NCBI GenBank assembly: GCA_030147505.1
Contig: JASBVG010000012.1
Location: 1 to 50,261, forward strand
Reading direction: 5' to 3'
Length of the DNA: 50,261 bases
Origin: Tardiphaga sp.
GTDB lineage: Bacteria > Pseudomonadota > Alphaproteobacteria > Rhizobiales > Xanthobacteraceae
Shown: piece by piece, positions 1-10,248 of the stretch
Numbering within the stretch: position 1 is the stretch's first letter
Layout of the letters: the number at the start of each line of letters is the position of its first letter
Notes under the pieces: generated by a model
Seen by the model: the letters and a program-made list of their open reading frames with translations, nothing else
Databases searched by the model: none
What the model was told of the DNA's origin: nothing
Program-made: the position numbers and the translations under genes

Positions 1-75
1 GTGGAGTTTAAAGCCAAAGCCAACGGTCGCACCTTCGTATCGGTACTTCCGATCACTCAGGCCGCGGCCGAATAA
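1..75 (+). CDS. rpmA: 50S ribosomal protein L27, C-terminal fragment
   Basis: The window opens inside this gene. The last 24 codons, ending in TAA, read VEFKAKANGRTFVSVLP followed by a short Ala-rich tail, which is the typical L27 C-terminus of alphaproteobacteria. L27 sits near the peptidyl transferase centre of the large ribosomal subunit. The N-terminal part lies outside the window. A strong hairpin terminator follows 69 nt downstream. The neighbouring obgE fits the usual rplU-rpmA-obgE grouping. Confidence 0.9.
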   Translation: MEFKAKANGRTFVSVLPITQAAAE

Positions 76-143
76 ACGGTGGACACTCAAATGGAGTCCG
101 CCGGGTCCTGTTGAACCGGCGGAGCGCCAGAATTGGGCTCCGG

Positions 144-173
144 AGGGGAGGCGGGAAACCGGCCTCCCCTTTT
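144..173 (+). terminator. Rho-independent terminator after rpmA
   Basis: A perfect 9-bp stem (144-152 with 162-170, AGGGGAGGC/GCCTCCCCT) has a 9-nt loop, followed by TTTTCGTTT. It ends the ribosomal protein transcript ahead of the acetyltransferase gene. Confidence 0.8.
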
Positions 174-214
174 CGTTTGGTGCGTCGCTTCGGGGCGCAC
201 TGCAGGAGCCGACA

Positions 215-808
215 ATGCTGCAGGATATTCCGACACCTCACCTGAGCGAGACGAGACCCGCTGTTCTGCAAACGCAGCGCCTGACCTTGCGCAAGCCCGT
301 GATGGCCGATGCCATCGCCGTGACCGAACTCGCGAACGACCGCCGCATCGCGGAGAACACCCGCCGCCTGCCGCATCCCTATTCGCAGGGTGATGCCGAG
401 CAGTTCGTGGGATCGCTGCAGAACGAGACGGCTACCGATGCGGTGTTCCTGATCGAGCTCGATTATCGCCCCATCGGCATGGTGGGCATCGACTGGCGCG
501 AGACAGACGCACCGGAACTCGGCTACTGGCTCGGCGTCGAACATTGGGGTCGCGGTTACGCCACCGAGGCGGTGCGTGCGGCAATCGACTACACATTCGA
601 GGAATTCGCCATCGATCACCTGATCGCCGGCGCCCGCGTCGCTAATCCGGCATCACGCAACATCCTCGAGAAGTGCGGCTTCCAGTGGACCGGCGTGCAG
701 CTGCATCGCTTCGAGGCGATCGGATCGTCGACGCCGGTGGATTGCTTCAAGTTGACACGTGGCGTGTGGAGCTCGCTGAAGAACTGGGCGAGCTCGACGC
801 GGAGGTGA
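215..808 (+). CDS. GNAT family N-acetyltransferase (RimJ/RimL-like)
   Basis: This 197-aa protein is probably a cytoplasmic acetyl-CoA-dependent N-acetyltransferase. The fold is indicated by the RLTLR start of the domain (about residues 22-26), the acetyl-CoA loop WGRGYATEA (111-119) and the C-terminal NPASRNILEKCGF segment (144-156), all typical of the RimJ/RimL subgroup. The ATG is preceded by a GCAGGAGC ribosome binding site 5 nt upstream. It lies between rpmA and obgE, a position where such a gene is often found in this group. RimJ/RimL relatives modify ribosomal protein N-termini, but many members act on small molecules, so the substrate is unknown. Confidence 0.85.
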   Translation: MLQDIPTPHLSETRPAVLQTQRLTLRKPVMADAIAVTELANDRRIAENTRRLPHPYSQGDAEQFVGSLQNETATDAVFLIELDYRPIGMVGIDWRETDAPELGYWLGVEHWGRGYATEAVRAAIDYTFEEFAIDHLIAGARVANPASRNILEKCGFQWTGVQLHRFEAIGSSTPVDCFKLTRGVWSSLKNWASSTRR

Positions 809-838
809 AACTCACCTTGCTGCGTAACTGAAACTCTG

Positions 839-865
839 TCATGGCCGGTCTTGACCCGGCCATGA
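839..865. repeat. 10-bp hairpin between convergent genes
   Basis: TCATGGCCGG (839-848) pairs perfectly with CCGGCCATGA (856-865) around a 7-nt loop. It lies between the convergent acetyltransferase and EamA genes. It has no T tract, so it may be a palindromic repeat unit acting as an mRNA 3'-end stabiliser rather than an intrinsic terminator. Confidence 0.6.
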
Positions 866-888
866 TGTGGAGAGGCCTGAGTGGCGCT

Positions 889-1806
889 TCACACCGCCGG
901 TGGAACTTCGTCGGCGATCTTGCCGAGGCTCTGTTCGCGCAGGAAAATATAGAGCCCCGCCGCAATGATGATCGTCGCGCCGATCAGCGTGGCAAGCGCC
1001 GGCAACTCATTGAAAATGAGATAGCCGAAAATCACGGCCCAGATGATCATCGTGTACTGATACGGCACCACGACGCTCGCCGGCGCCAGTTTCAGCGAGC
1101 GGTTCACGCACATCAGCGCGGCGATGGACACGACGCCCGCCAGGAAAAAAAGGCTGAGATCCTTGAGGCCCGGCGTGACCCAGCCGAATGTCGTCAGCAC
1201 AGCGCCGAATGTGAAGGTCCCGATGAATTGCGTGGTCGCCAGCACCACATCCGGTGCCGAACGCAGTGATCGCGTAATCAGCATCAGCGCTGCGAAAGAA
1301 AGGCTGCCGCCAAGCGCGATCAGAGCCGGCCACGTCACCATCTGCGCCGACGGCTTCAGCGCGATGATCACGCCCACAAAGCCGACAAACACCGCGCTCC
1401 AGCGCCGCCAGCCGACGGATTCGCGCAGGAAGATTGCCGACCCGGCGGTGACGAAGATCGGACACGCCAGATAGTAGGTAATGACATCAGCCAGTGGCAG
1501 ATAGCCCGCCGCCCAGAAGAAGGCCGCGACCTCCAGCGTGGACAGCACCACGCGCAGCAGCTGCAGGCCCGGCCTGTCCAGCGCCAGGAAGTCGCGACGG
1601 TGCCGCCAGATCATCGGCGCCAGCAGCGTCAACGCCGCGATGGCGCGCAGGAACATCAATTGCCCCACCGAATAGGTGCCGACCAGATATTTGCCGATGG
1701 CATCGCCGCAGGAGAACATGCCGATGCCAACCAGCATCAGGCCGATACCAGCTATCCGGGCGGCACGGTTGTCCGCTGCGGTCGAAATGGTCGCAAACAT
1801 GCCCAT
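889..1806 (-). CDS. EamA/DMT family transporter
   Basis: This is an inner membrane protein of about 305 residues with roughly ten hydrophobic segments arranged as two EamA repeats, the architecture of drug/metabolite transporters such as RhaT or YdcZ relatives. The first repeat begins near RIAGIGLMLVGIGMFSCGDAIGK and the second near WPALIALGGSLSFAALML. The frame stays open to position 1851, but the extra N-terminal residues are Cys-rich and unlike the family, so I favour an ATG at 1806 or 1800. No strong ribosome binding site decides between them. The gene faces away from the acetyltransferase and is divergent from obgE. The substrate cannot be told from sequence. Confidence 0.85.
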   Translation of the reverse strand: MGMFATISTAADNRAARIAGIGLMLVGIGMFSCGDAIGKYLVGTYSVGQLMFLRAIAALTLLAPMIWRHRRDFLALDRPGLQLLRVVLSTLEVAAFFWAAGYLPLADVITYYLACPIFVTAGSAIFLRESVGWRRWSAVFVGFVGVIIALKPSAQMVTWPALIALGGSLSFAALMLITRSLRSAPDVVLATTQFIGTFTFGAVLTTFGWVTPGLKDLSLFFLAGVVSIAALMCVNRSLKLAPASVVVPYQYTMIIWAVIFGYLIFNELPALATLIGATIIIAAGLYIFLREQSLGKIADEVPPAV

Positions 1807-1935
1807 ATACGCCTGTAGGGAAGCGGCTGCGCAGGTCGTGCAGCACGACATTGGTTAACAGCAATCCCATGTCCTTTAGGACGCGATTGAAACCGCAGCA
1901 AGGCAGGCATGATGCCGCCCTGCCGACGGCGATGA

Positions 1936-3024
<1,089 letters not shown>

Positions 3025-3034
3025 TGACGTCCGT

Positions 3035-3083
3035 GTCCCGGACGCGGCACAGCGTTCTTCGCGCTGCTCCGCAGAGCCGGGAC
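3035..3083. repeat. Palindromic intergenic repeat (GTCCCGG family)
   Basis: The outer arms GTCCCGG (3035-3041) and CCGGGAC (3077-3083) enclose an inner CAGCG/CGCTG stem. It fills most of the obgE-proB gap and resembles dispersed palindromes seen in Bradyrhizobium-type genomes (recognised from memory). Confidence 0.55.
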
Positions 3084-3116
3084 AAGAATTGTTAGTTTCG
3101 AGACCAAAGCATCATC

Positions 3117-4247
3117 ATGTCGTCCCCTGAACTCAAAAACTTCCGCCGCATCGTCGTCAAGGTGGGTTCGTCGCTGCTGATCGACCATGCGGCCGGCGAG
3201 GTGCGGGCGGAATGGCTGGCGGCGCTCGCCGCCGACATCGCCAAGCTGCATGCGGACGGTCGCGACGTGCTCGTGGTCTCGTCCGGTTCGATCGCGCTTG
3301 GCCGTCATCGCCTGAAACTGCCACGCGGTCCGCTCAAGCTGGAAGAGAGCCAGGCTGCGGCAGCCGTCGGCCAGATCGCCCTCGCGCGCATCTGGTCGGA
3401 AGTGCTCGGCCATCACGGCATCGGCGCCGGCCAGATTCTGGTCACGCTGCAGGATACCGAAGAACGCCGCCGCTATCTCAATGCCCGCTCGACCATCGGC
3501 AAGCTGCTGGAATGGCGCGCGGTCCCGGTGATCAACGAGAACGACACAGTCGCGACCAACGAAATCCGCTACGGCGACAATGATCGCCTCGCAGCACGCG
3601 TCGCCACCATGACATCGGCCGACCTGCTGGTGTTGCTGTCTGATATCGACGGCCTCTACACCGCGCCGCCGGGCACCAATCCGGATGCGAAGCTCATCCC
3701 TGTCGTCGAGCACATCACCGCCGATATCGAGAGCATGGCGGGCGCGGCGGAATCCGAGCTCTCGCGCGGCGGCATGTATACCAAGATCGAAGCCGGCAAG
3801 ATCGCGACCACCGCCGGCACGCATATGATCATCGCGTCGGGCAAGATCGCACATCCCTTGCAGGCGATCGCCGATGGCGGACGCTGCACCTGGTTCCTGA
3901 CGCCGGCGAATCCCGTCACCGCACGAAAGCGCTGGATCGCGGGCTCGCTGGAGCCGAAGGGCACGCTGACCATCGACGCCGGAGCCGTCGCCGCACTGCG
4001 TGCAGGCAAGAGCCTGTTGCCTGCCGGCGTGATCCGCGTGGATGGTGCGTTTTCACGCGGTGATGCGGTCATTGTGCGCGATCCCGATGCGCATGAGATC
4101 GGCCGTGGCCTTGTGGCCTATGACGCCGAACATGCGGAGAAGATCAAGGGACGCTCATCGCAGGATGCGATGAACATTCTCGGCATCACCGGCCGCATCG
4201 AGATGATCCACCGCGACGATCTGGTCATCGGCGGCTCACGGAACTAA
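3117..4247 (+). CDS. proB: Glutamate 5-kinase with PUA domain
   Basis: The 376-aa enzyme catalyses ATP-dependent phosphorylation of glutamate, the first step of proline synthesis, in the cytoplasm. The amino acid kinase domain (about 1-260) shows the phosphate loop IVVKVGSS at 12-19, [10 protein letters not shown] at 53-62 and the substrate segment INENDTVA at 139-146. A C-terminal PUA domain occupies about residues 285-370. This is full length for the PUA-containing form, which is normally feedback-inhibited by proline. proA, often next in the pathway and frequently adjacent, is not in this window. The protein starts [17 protein letters not shown], and the length agrees with the family. Confidence 0.96.
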   Translation: MSSPELKNFRRIVVKVGSSLLIDHAAGEVRAEWLAALAADIAKLHADGRDVLVVSSGSIALGRHRLKLPRGPLKLEESQAAAAVGQIALARIWSEVLGHHGIGAGQILVTLQDTEERRRYLNARSTIGKLLEWRAVPVINENDTVATNEIRYGDNDRLAARVATMTSADLLVLLSDIDGLYTAPPGTNPDAKLIPVVEHITADIESMAGAAESELSRGGMYTKIEAGKIATTAGTHMIIASGKIAHPLQAIADGGRCTWFLTPANPVTARKRWIAGSLEPKGTLTIDAGAVAALRAGKSLLPAGVIRVDGAFSRGDAVIVRDPDAHEIGRGLVAYDAEHAEKIKGRSSQDAMNILGITGRIEMIHRDDLVIGGSRN

Positions 4248-4374
4248 CTTTCGCTTCAATACTTCGACTCATTGATGCGGCGCGCAGCGCGGGTTCCCGC
4301 CATGATTGCGCCATTCGTACAGTCTTGTCTGCGCCCGCATACGATACTGACCGATTGATCAGGGAGTCATTGCA

Positions 4375-4599
4375 ATGAAACGCCTTTTGATCGTACCTAT
4401 GCTGCTGCTCGCGACGCCCGTGTTCGCGCAGCAAGGTGCGCACTCCGCCCAGAACAAGGATGCGTGCGCCCGCGACGTCTCGCGCTTCTGCCGCGCCAAG
4501 ATGAATGACGGCGACACCGTCGTGCTCGGTTGCCTGAAGGACAATCGCGCCAAGCTCGGCAAGGCCTGCGCGAAAGTGCTGGCGGATAACGGGCAGTAG
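4375..4599 (+). CDS. Small secreted cysteine-rich protein
   Basis: This 74-aa protein has an N-terminal signal peptide (about residues 1-18, cleaved after VFA). The mature part carries four cysteines at 31, 39, 53 and 65, spaced as CARDVSRFC and a later CL...C pattern. It resembles a single unit of the cysteine-rich GLG1/FGFR-type repeat family (pattern DVxRFC...GD...CL..N...L...C), which is common in rhizobial exported proteins of unknown role. Two disulfides and a periplasmic location are likely. The start is fixed by the signal peptide; an AGGGAG ribosome binding site lies just upstream. The function is unknown. Confidence 0.75.
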   Translation: MKRLLIVPMLLLATPVFAQQGAHSAQNKDACARDVSRFCRAKMNDGDTVVLGCLKDNRAKLGKACAKVLADNGQ

Positions 4600-4607
4600 A
4601 ATTTCTT

Positions 4608-4640
4608 ACTTCACCTCTCCCCGGAGGGGAGAAGTGAAGT
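4608..4640. terminator. Long hairpin between convergent genes
   Basis: ACTTCAC plus TCTCCCC (4608-4622) pairs with GGGGAGA plus GTGAAGT (4626-4640), with a single mismatch and a 3-nt loop. It lies at the tail-to-tail junction of the Cys-rich protein and MFS genes. No strong T tract follows on either side, so it may act as a 3'-end structure or be a dispersed repeat unit. Confidence 0.55.
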
Positions 4641-4645
4641 GGAGC

Positions 4646-6340
4646 TCAACTGCTCCCCGCCGGTGTCGATGCCGGCAGTACTTCTGTCGCGGCGCGATCC
4701 GGCGTTTCTTCCTTCCAGCGCACCGAGCCGAATGGCCGTTCCAGCATGCGGCGGACCCGGACCGGATCCGGGCCGAGATGAAAGCTCGCTGCGCGCAGAT
4801 ACAAAGCGCGCTCGGATTGCGTGGTGCGATTGCGCTGGCGCAGGAAGTCCATCCAGGTCGGACAGTGATAGCGTTCGGTCCAGAGTTCTGGATCGGAAAT
4901 GTCGCGCGCGATCGACCACCCATAGGCGCCGTTGCGCTGCCGCGAGAGCTGCACATCCTGCATCACGCCGTGAAAGGAACGCGCCTGATCCTGATCGACG
5001 CGGTATTCGATCTCCACCACCAGCGGCCCGCTGCGCGCCGTGAGCTGCAGCCGCACTTCAGGATCCTCGAGACGCTCCGCATCCTCGTCGCGCGCACCGG
5101 TGGGCGGCATCCGCCATACCAGACCGAACAGCGGTGAGGCGAACATCGCGATACCCGAGACGATCAGCGCCCACTCGACGCCGACCATGTCGGTGAGACG
5201 GCCCCAGCCCCAGCTGCCGATCGCCACGCCACCCGCAATCGCGGCCTGAAACGCCGCCAGCGAGCGGCCGGCGACCCAACGCGGCGCCGAGAGCTGCACG
5301 CCGATATTGAGCAGCGCGATGGCCGCCATCCAAACTGCACCACCCACTACCAGCGCCGTAGCGGTCAGCACCGGCTCGGTGGAGATGGCAACACCGATGA
5401 TGGCGATGCCCATGATCAGGGCGCAGCCCCGAATCGCGGTCTCGCCGGAAAAATGCCTCCGGATCGGACCGATATTGAGCGCGCCGATCACCGCGCCCAT
5501 GCCGAAGGCCCCTAACATGATGCCGTAGGTCTGCGCGCCGCCATGCAGGAGATCGCGCGCCACCAGCGGCATCAATGCGGAGATCGAGCCGCCGCAGATG
5601 CCAGTGATCAGCGTGCGTGCCAGCGCAATCTTGATCGATGGCGAATTGGCGATATAGCGGATGCCCGACACCATCGCCCGGTTCAGGCGCTCACGCGGCA
5701 GCCGTGAGACCTCGACCTCGCGGCGCCACAGCAGCAGCACGACAAACAGCGGGACATAGAGCAGCGCATTGGCCGCAAAGGACGCGACGGCTCCGGCCGC
5801 CGCCACGATGACGCCGCCGATGGCCGGGCCAAAACTGCGGGCGATGTTATAACTGATGCCACTCAGGGCCACCGCCGGCGGCAACACTTCCGGAGGCACC
5901 TGCTCGCCTACCGACGACTGCCAGGCCGGGCCAAACAGCGCCATGCCGCTGCCGATGATGAAGCAGAAGGCGAGCAGGATATTTGGTGTGATATGGCCGG
6001 TCCACTCCATGGCCGTCAGCGCACTTGCGCCGACGAGGGACAGCGCGAGCGAGGCCAACGACACCATGCGGCGGTCATACATGTCTGCGACCGCACCGGC
6101 TGGCATGGCCAGAATCATGATCGGCAGCATCAGGGCCGTCTGCACCAGCGCTACCTTGTCGGCAGAGGCCGTCATCTGCGTCATCGCCCAGGCGGCGCCG
6201 ACGCTCTGGATCATCAGGCCGAGATTGGACAGCAGGCTGGCCATCCAGATGCGCCGGAAAACCGGATAGCGCAGCGGCGCAGCAATTCCGTCAGAAGGCA
6301 AAGGCGTGGAGGTGGGGGTCGGCTTCAGCGTTTCCGTCAT
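4646..6340 (-). CDS. MFS transporter (MFS_3/EntS-like) with cytoplasmic C-terminal domain
   Basis: This 564-aa protein has about twelve membrane segments (roughly residues 25-430), beginning APLRYPVFRRIWMASLLSNLG and with the family motif AGAVADMYDRR. It belongs to the group of EntS-like major facilitator exporters. A soluble extension of about 150 residues follows the last helix (after WRMPPTGARDEDAERL). It includes a stretch like the antibiotic-monooxygenase-type tail often found in rhizobial members (EVRLQLTARSGPLVVEIEYRV and YHCPTWMDFLRQRNR). The frame is open to 6583, but the ATG at 6340 gives the family-like start, and the longer version would overlap the P450 gene. It is divergent from the P450. 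The substrate is unknown. Confidence 0.87.
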   Translation of the reverse strand: MTETLKPTPTSTPLPSDGIAAPLRYPVFRRIWMASLLSNLGLMIQSVGAAWAMTQMTASADKVALVQTALMLPIMILAMPAGAVADMYDRRMVSLASLALSLVGASALTAMEWTGHITPNILLAFCFIIGSGMALFGPAWQSSVGEQVPPEVLPPAVALSGISYNIARSFGPAIGGVIVAAAGAVASFAANALLYVPLFVVLLLWRREVEVSRLPRERLNRAMVSGIRYIANSPSIKIALARTLITGICGGSISALMPLVARDLLHGGAQTYGIMLGAFGMGAVIGALNIGPIRRHFSGETAIRGCALIMGIAIIGVAISTEPVLTATALVVGGAVWMAAIALLNIGVQLSAPRWVAGRSLAAFQAAIAGGVAIGSWGWGRLTDMVGVEWALIVSGIAMFASPLFGLVWRMPPTGARDEDAERLEDPEVRLQLTARSGPLVVEIEYRVDQDQARSFHGVMQDVQLSRQRNGAYGWSIARDISDPELWTERYHCPTWMDFLRQRNRTTQSERALYLRAASFHLGPDPVRVRRMLERPFGSVRWKEETPDRAATEVLPASTPAGSS

Positions 6341-6486
6341 TATGTTCGTTGATGCCTGTGATGTCAGGTCCCTGTCCAGTCGCCCGCGCATAAATCTATG
6401 CTGCAACTGCAAACATGACGCCTTCGAGACGCCCGCTTCGTCCGGTGATATAATCCGGTATCGCTTCCCTGGTTGCGAGGCCTGTC

Positions 6487-7875
6487 GTGAGCATTGCCGA
6501 GGTCTACGACTTTCCCGTGCCCCCGCGCCGCGTGGTGCCGCCCGCCCCGCCGCGTGCACCGGACGACATGACCGCCCGCGCAAGAATGGCGGCGATGCGC
6601 CGCAGCGCCATCGAGACGTGGGGCCAGAAGGCCTATGAGGACGACATCGTCAAAGGCCGCTTCTTCGGCCGAGCCAGTTTCATCCTGAACGACCCCGACG
6701 CCATCCGCCATGTGCTGGTGGACAATTACGAGAACTATACCCGCACGCCCACCGCCTTCCGCGTGCTGCGGCCGATGCTTGGCGAGGGACTTCTGATCGC
6801 GGAGGGTCGCGTCTGGAAGCATCAGCGCCGCACGCTGGCGCCGGCCTTCACCCCGCGTGCGGTCACGACGCTGGTACCGCACATGCTCTCGGCCATCGAC
6901 GAGACCGTGGCCGATCTGCAGGGCAAGACGGATGGCCCGGTGGATCTGCGCGAGATCATGCAGCGCATGACGCTGGAGATCGCCGGCTGCACCATGTTCT
7001 CCTATGGCATGGCCAAACACGGCAAGACGCTGCGCGACTTCGTGATGGAATATGGCGCGAATCTCGCCCGGCCCCATTTCTTCGACTTGCTGCTGCCGCA
7101 GGATTGGCCGACGCCGCAGGACATCCCGCGCTATTTCTTCCGTCGGCGCTGGACGCGCTTCGTCGCCATGCTGGTGGCGGAGCGCCGCGCTGCCGGCAAG
7201 GCGGACAATGCACCGCCGCGCGACCTGTTCGAACTGATGCTGGCGGCGCGCGATCCGGAAACGGGCACCGAATTCACCGACGACCAACTCGGCGACCAGG
7301 TCGCCACCATGATCCTCGCTGGCCATGAGACCACGGCAACGGCGCTGTTCTGGGCGCTGTATCTGCTGACCCTCGATCCCACCACGCAGGAGCGGGTGGC
7401 GGCCGAGGCGCGCGCCGCCATGACAACTGGCGCGCTGGAGTTCGACCGGCTGAAATTCACCCGCGCCGTGATCGACGAGACCATGCGGCTATATCCACCT
7501 GCCTTTTTGATCGCACGCGCGGCTCGTGCGGCGGATACAGTGAGCGGGATGGCGGTCGCAAAGGGCGACATCGTTCTGATGGCCCCATGGCTGCTGCACC
7601 GGAACGAGAAGCGCTGGTCCGATCCGAACGCCTTCATGCCGCAACGGTTCATGCCGGGCAGCTCGCAGCCGGATCGGTTTGCCTATCTCCCCTTCGGCGT
7701 CGGCGCCCGCGTCTGCATCGGCGCGCATTTCGCGATCATCGAGGCCACGCTCGCACTGGCGAAGATCATCGGTAATTTCAGAGTGACGCTGCCGAAGCAC
7801 GATCCGGTGATGCCGGTGGGCGTGGTGACCACGCAGCCGGACCATTCACCGATGTTCAGGATCGCGCGGCGCTGA
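6487..7875 (+). CDS. Cytochrome P450
   Basis: This 462-aa soluble monooxygenase begins at a GTG. It has the I-helix oxygen-activation motif AGHETT (278-283), the K-helix ExxR as E331-x-x-R334 (ETMRLYPP), the PERF-like segment PQRFMPG, and the heme loop FGVGARVCIG with the thiolate ligand Cys410. The sequence resembles the bacterial CYP4-like class more than short camphor-type P450s. No ferredoxin or reductase gene is adjacent, so electrons must come from partners elsewhere. It is divergent from an exporter, with a 146-nt shared promoter region, suggesting but not proving linked function. The substrate is unknown. Confidence 0.93.
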   Translation: MSIAEVYDFPVPPRRVVPPAPPRAPDDMTARARMAAMRRSAIETWGQKAYEDDIVKGRFFGRASFILNDPDAIRHVLVDNYENYTRTPTAFRVLRPMLGEGLLIAEGRVWKHQRRTLAPAFTPRAVTTLVPHMLSAIDETVADLQGKTDGPVDLREIMQRMTLEIAGCTMFSYGMAKHGKTLRDFVMEYGANLARPHFFDLLLPQDWPTPQDIPRYFFRRRWTRFVAMLVAERRAAGKADNAPPRDLFELMLAARDPETGTEFTDDQLGDQVATMILAGHETTATALFWALYLLTLDPTTQERVAAEARAAMTTGALEFDRLKFTRAVIDETMRLYPPAFLIARAARAADTVSGMAVAKGDIVLMAPWLLHRNEKRWSDPNAFMPQRFMPGSSQPDRFAYLPFGVGARVCIGAHFAIIEATLALAKIIGNFRVTLPKHDPVMPVGVVTTQPDHSPMFRIARR

Positions 7876-8040
7876 ACGCCTTGTACATCGCTCTCCCCGG
7901 TGGCGATGCCGCCTCACCTGCACGTTCAGCGCGTCAGTCGAGGACTATCCGGTAGTACCACGATGCTGAATGTGTATCTGCTGATGTATCCGCCGGATGC
8001 ATCCCTTGGACGCATCGCCTATTTGGCCTAGACTGAAGCC

Positions 8041-9450
8041 ATGAGTGATGTTCAGGCGCAATTCGAGACGTTGAACCAGGCGGCGGATCCCGCTGTGGCG
8101 GATGCTATTGTGCAACTGATCCGCGACGGCGCTGATCATGAACTCAACCGCGTCAACGTCCTCGACTTTGCGGCACGCCATGGCCTCAACGAAGAGCGCG
8201 TCATTTCCGGCTTCCTCCACGCCGCACGGCTCGGCCTGTTCGACCTGACCTGGAATGTGCTGTGCCCCGGTTGCAGCGGCGTCCTCGACGCCCACAGCAC
8301 GCTGAAATCGCTGCGCCATGACGACTATCATTGCGGGCTCTGCGCCTGCGGCTACGAGGCGTCGGTCGACGAGCAGGTCGAGGTTGCGTTCACGGTCTCG
8401 CCGCGGGTCCGGCACATCGCCGCGCACGATCCCAATACGTTGCCGCTCTGGGAATATTTCAAACAGATATTCTGGAGCTCGGGCGTCGATCTCAATCAGG
8501 AAACGTTTGCGTCGCTGACCGACGAGGTCACGCTGGATGCGATGGAGTTGCCAGCCCATGAAAAGGCTGTCATGTCGCTGCACCTGCCTTCGGAATTCGT
8601 CATCGTCTTCGAGCCGGTGACCCACTCCGCGCAGTTTATCGATGTAAAGGGTGAGCCGACCAAGGAACGTCAGCATCTGTCGCTGCTCTACAACCGCATG
8701 CATACGCCGACCGGCACCATCACGATGCAACCGGGACCGCTGCGGCTATCTCTCGAGAACCAGACCGAGGTGCGCGTGCTTCCGTCGGTCTTCGTCGCAG
8801 CCGAGGGCCTTCACCACCTGATCGGCAAGCGCAAGCCATTCCTCACGGCCAAGCGCATTCTCAGCAACCAGACCTTTCGCGATCTCTACAAGGCCGACAA
8901 TCTCAACATCGACCAGCGGCTCAAGATCACCTCGCTGACCTTTCTGTTCACCGATCTCAAGGGCTCGACCGCGCTCTATGAACGCGTCGGCGACCTCCAG
9001 GCCTTCGATCTCGTGCGCGCGCATTTTCATGCGCTGCTCGATATCATCGCGGCCGAAGGCGGCGCAGTGGTGAAGACCATCGGCGACAGCGTGATGGCGA
9101 CCTTTACGCGCCCCGAACAGGCGCTGCTCGCCGCCATAGAGATGCGCAAGGCAATGGAGCGGCTCAATGACGAACGCGAAACCCGAGATCTCATCGTCAA
9201 GATCGGTATTCACGAAGGCCCATGCCTCGCGGTGATGCTCAATGAGCGGCAGGATTATTTCGGCCAGACAGTGAATATTGCCGCCCGCGTCCAGGGCCTC
9301 GCGACGTCACAATCCATTCATGTGACAACGCCGATTATCTCGGCGAAGGCGGTTGGATCGATTTTGCAGCGGTCAGGCGCAACGCCCATCGAAAAGACTG
9401 CCGCTTTACGCGGCATTGCTGACAAAGTTTTGGTGTACGAGATTCCCTGA
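8041..9450 (+). CDS. Class III adenylate cyclase with N-terminal DUF5939-type zinc-ribbon region
   Basis: This 469-aa protein should make cAMP from ATP. The C-terminal catalytic domain (about 298-469) has both metal aspartates, D305 in FTDLKGST and D349 in TIGDSVMATF. It also has the purine-specifying Lys345 and Thr410 (consistent with ATP rather than GTP) and the transition-state residues Asn412 and Arg416 in VNIAARVQG. The N-terminal region (about 1-290) has no membrane helices and contains cysteine pairs C75/C78 and C98/C101/C103, a possible zinc ribbon, matching the DUF5939 sensor-like region of rhizobial cyclases. What it senses is unknown. It is transcribed alone from a 165-nt upstream region. 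Confidence 0.88.
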   Translation: MSDVQAQFETLNQAADPAVADAIVQLIRDGADHELNRVNVLDFAARHGLNEERVISGFLHAARLGLFDLTWNVLCPGCSGVLDAHSTLKSLRHDDYHCGLCACGYEASVDEQVEVAFTVSPRVRHIAAHDPNTLPLWEYFKQIFWSSGVDLNQETFASLTDEVTLDAMELPAHEKAVMSLHLPSEFVIVFEPVTHSAQFIDVKGEPTKERQHLSLLYNRMHTPTGTITMQPGPLRLSLENQTEVRVLPSVFVAAEGLHHLIGKRKPFLTAKRILSNQTFRDLYKADNLNIDQRLKITSLTFLFTDLKGSTALYERVGDLQAFDLVRAHFHALLDIIAAEGGAVVKTIGDSVMATFTRPEQALLAAIEMRKAMERLNDERETRDLIVKIGIHEGPCLAVMLNERQDYFGQTVNIAARVQGLATSQSIHVTTPIISAKAVGSILQRSGATPIEKTAALRGIADKVLVYEIP

Positions 9451-9604
9451 TACCGCCGATTCTTGGCTCGCACCCAGACTTACTTAACTGTAATTACGCC
9501 ATCAGGAACCGCAGTCTATTGTGCGCGTTCCCTCTCCGCGCCACAACGCAACGGGCTTATTCGTCACATGGCGCATGGGCCGCCCATCTGGTTCATAAAA
9601 TCCC

Positions 9605-10075
9605 ATGCTCGAAAAACTGCGCCAGTTCATCACCGATGTGGTGTCTCCCGACGCCAATGCCGACCGGAAATTCGACGATACCGGATTCCGGCTTGCCGCC
9701 ACGGCGCTGCTGATTCATGTGATCTCGATCGACGGCGCACCGTCCAGGATCGAGCAGGACAAGCTTCACAGCATGATCGAGACGCGTTTCGAGCTCGATC
9801 CCGGCACTGCTGATCGCCTGATCGAGGCGGCCACGCTGGTCGAGGGCGAAGCGGTCGACTTGTACCACTTCACCAGCGTGATCATGCGCGTGGTGGATGA
9901 GCCCGGCCGCATCCGCCTGGTCGAGATGATGTGGGAGCTGGTCTTCGCCGATGGCAAGGTCAGTGAGTTCGAGGAAAACGTGGTGTGGCGCGCCGCCGAT
10001 CTGCTCGGCGTATCCGCACGCGACCGTGTCGAACTCAAGCGCCGCGTGGCCGGCGATACAGCGGAAACGGCCTAA
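9605..10075 (+). CDS. TerB-like family protein
   Basis: This 156-aa all-helical acidic protein matches the TerB fold: a first helical half with LIHVISIDGAPSRIEQDKL and a second with LVFADGKVSEFEENVVWRAADLLGV. Both carry the acidic loop (IDG and ADGKVSEFE) that in TerB binds metal ions. Chromosomal single TerB-domain proteins like this are widespread in Rhizobiales and are not evidence of tellurite resistance by themselves; no other ter genes are nearby. The start gives MLEKLRQFITDVV. It is cytoplasmic, with unknown role. Confidence 0.82.
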   Translation: MLEKLRQFITDVVSPDANADRKFDDTGFRLAATALLIHVISIDGAPSRIEQDKLHSMIETRFELDPGTADRLIEAATLVEGEAVDLYHFTSVIMRVVDEPGRIRLVEMMWELVFADGKVSEFEENVVWRAADLLGVSARDRVELKRRVAGDTAETA

Positions 10076-10248
10076 CCCGCACGGCATATTGCTGATATTT
10101 CGTTGCGCAATCAGCGACATCGCGAAGCATGCGCGGAATCGATCATCCCGGTATTCCGGTGGTCATTCGCGCTTGCGCATCAATGATATCCCTATTACCC
10201 GTTAGTTAGAACCATTCGTCTTCAAGCCATACGTGCAAGAGAATTCCT

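Noticed and set aside
6341..6583. N-terminal extension of the MFS gene
   Set aside because: The residues are Arg-rich and unlike the family, and the extension would overlap the P450 start.
9605..10075. Tellurite resistance locus
   Set aside because: Only a single TerB-fold protein is present, with no terC, terD or related genes; such isolated genes are common.
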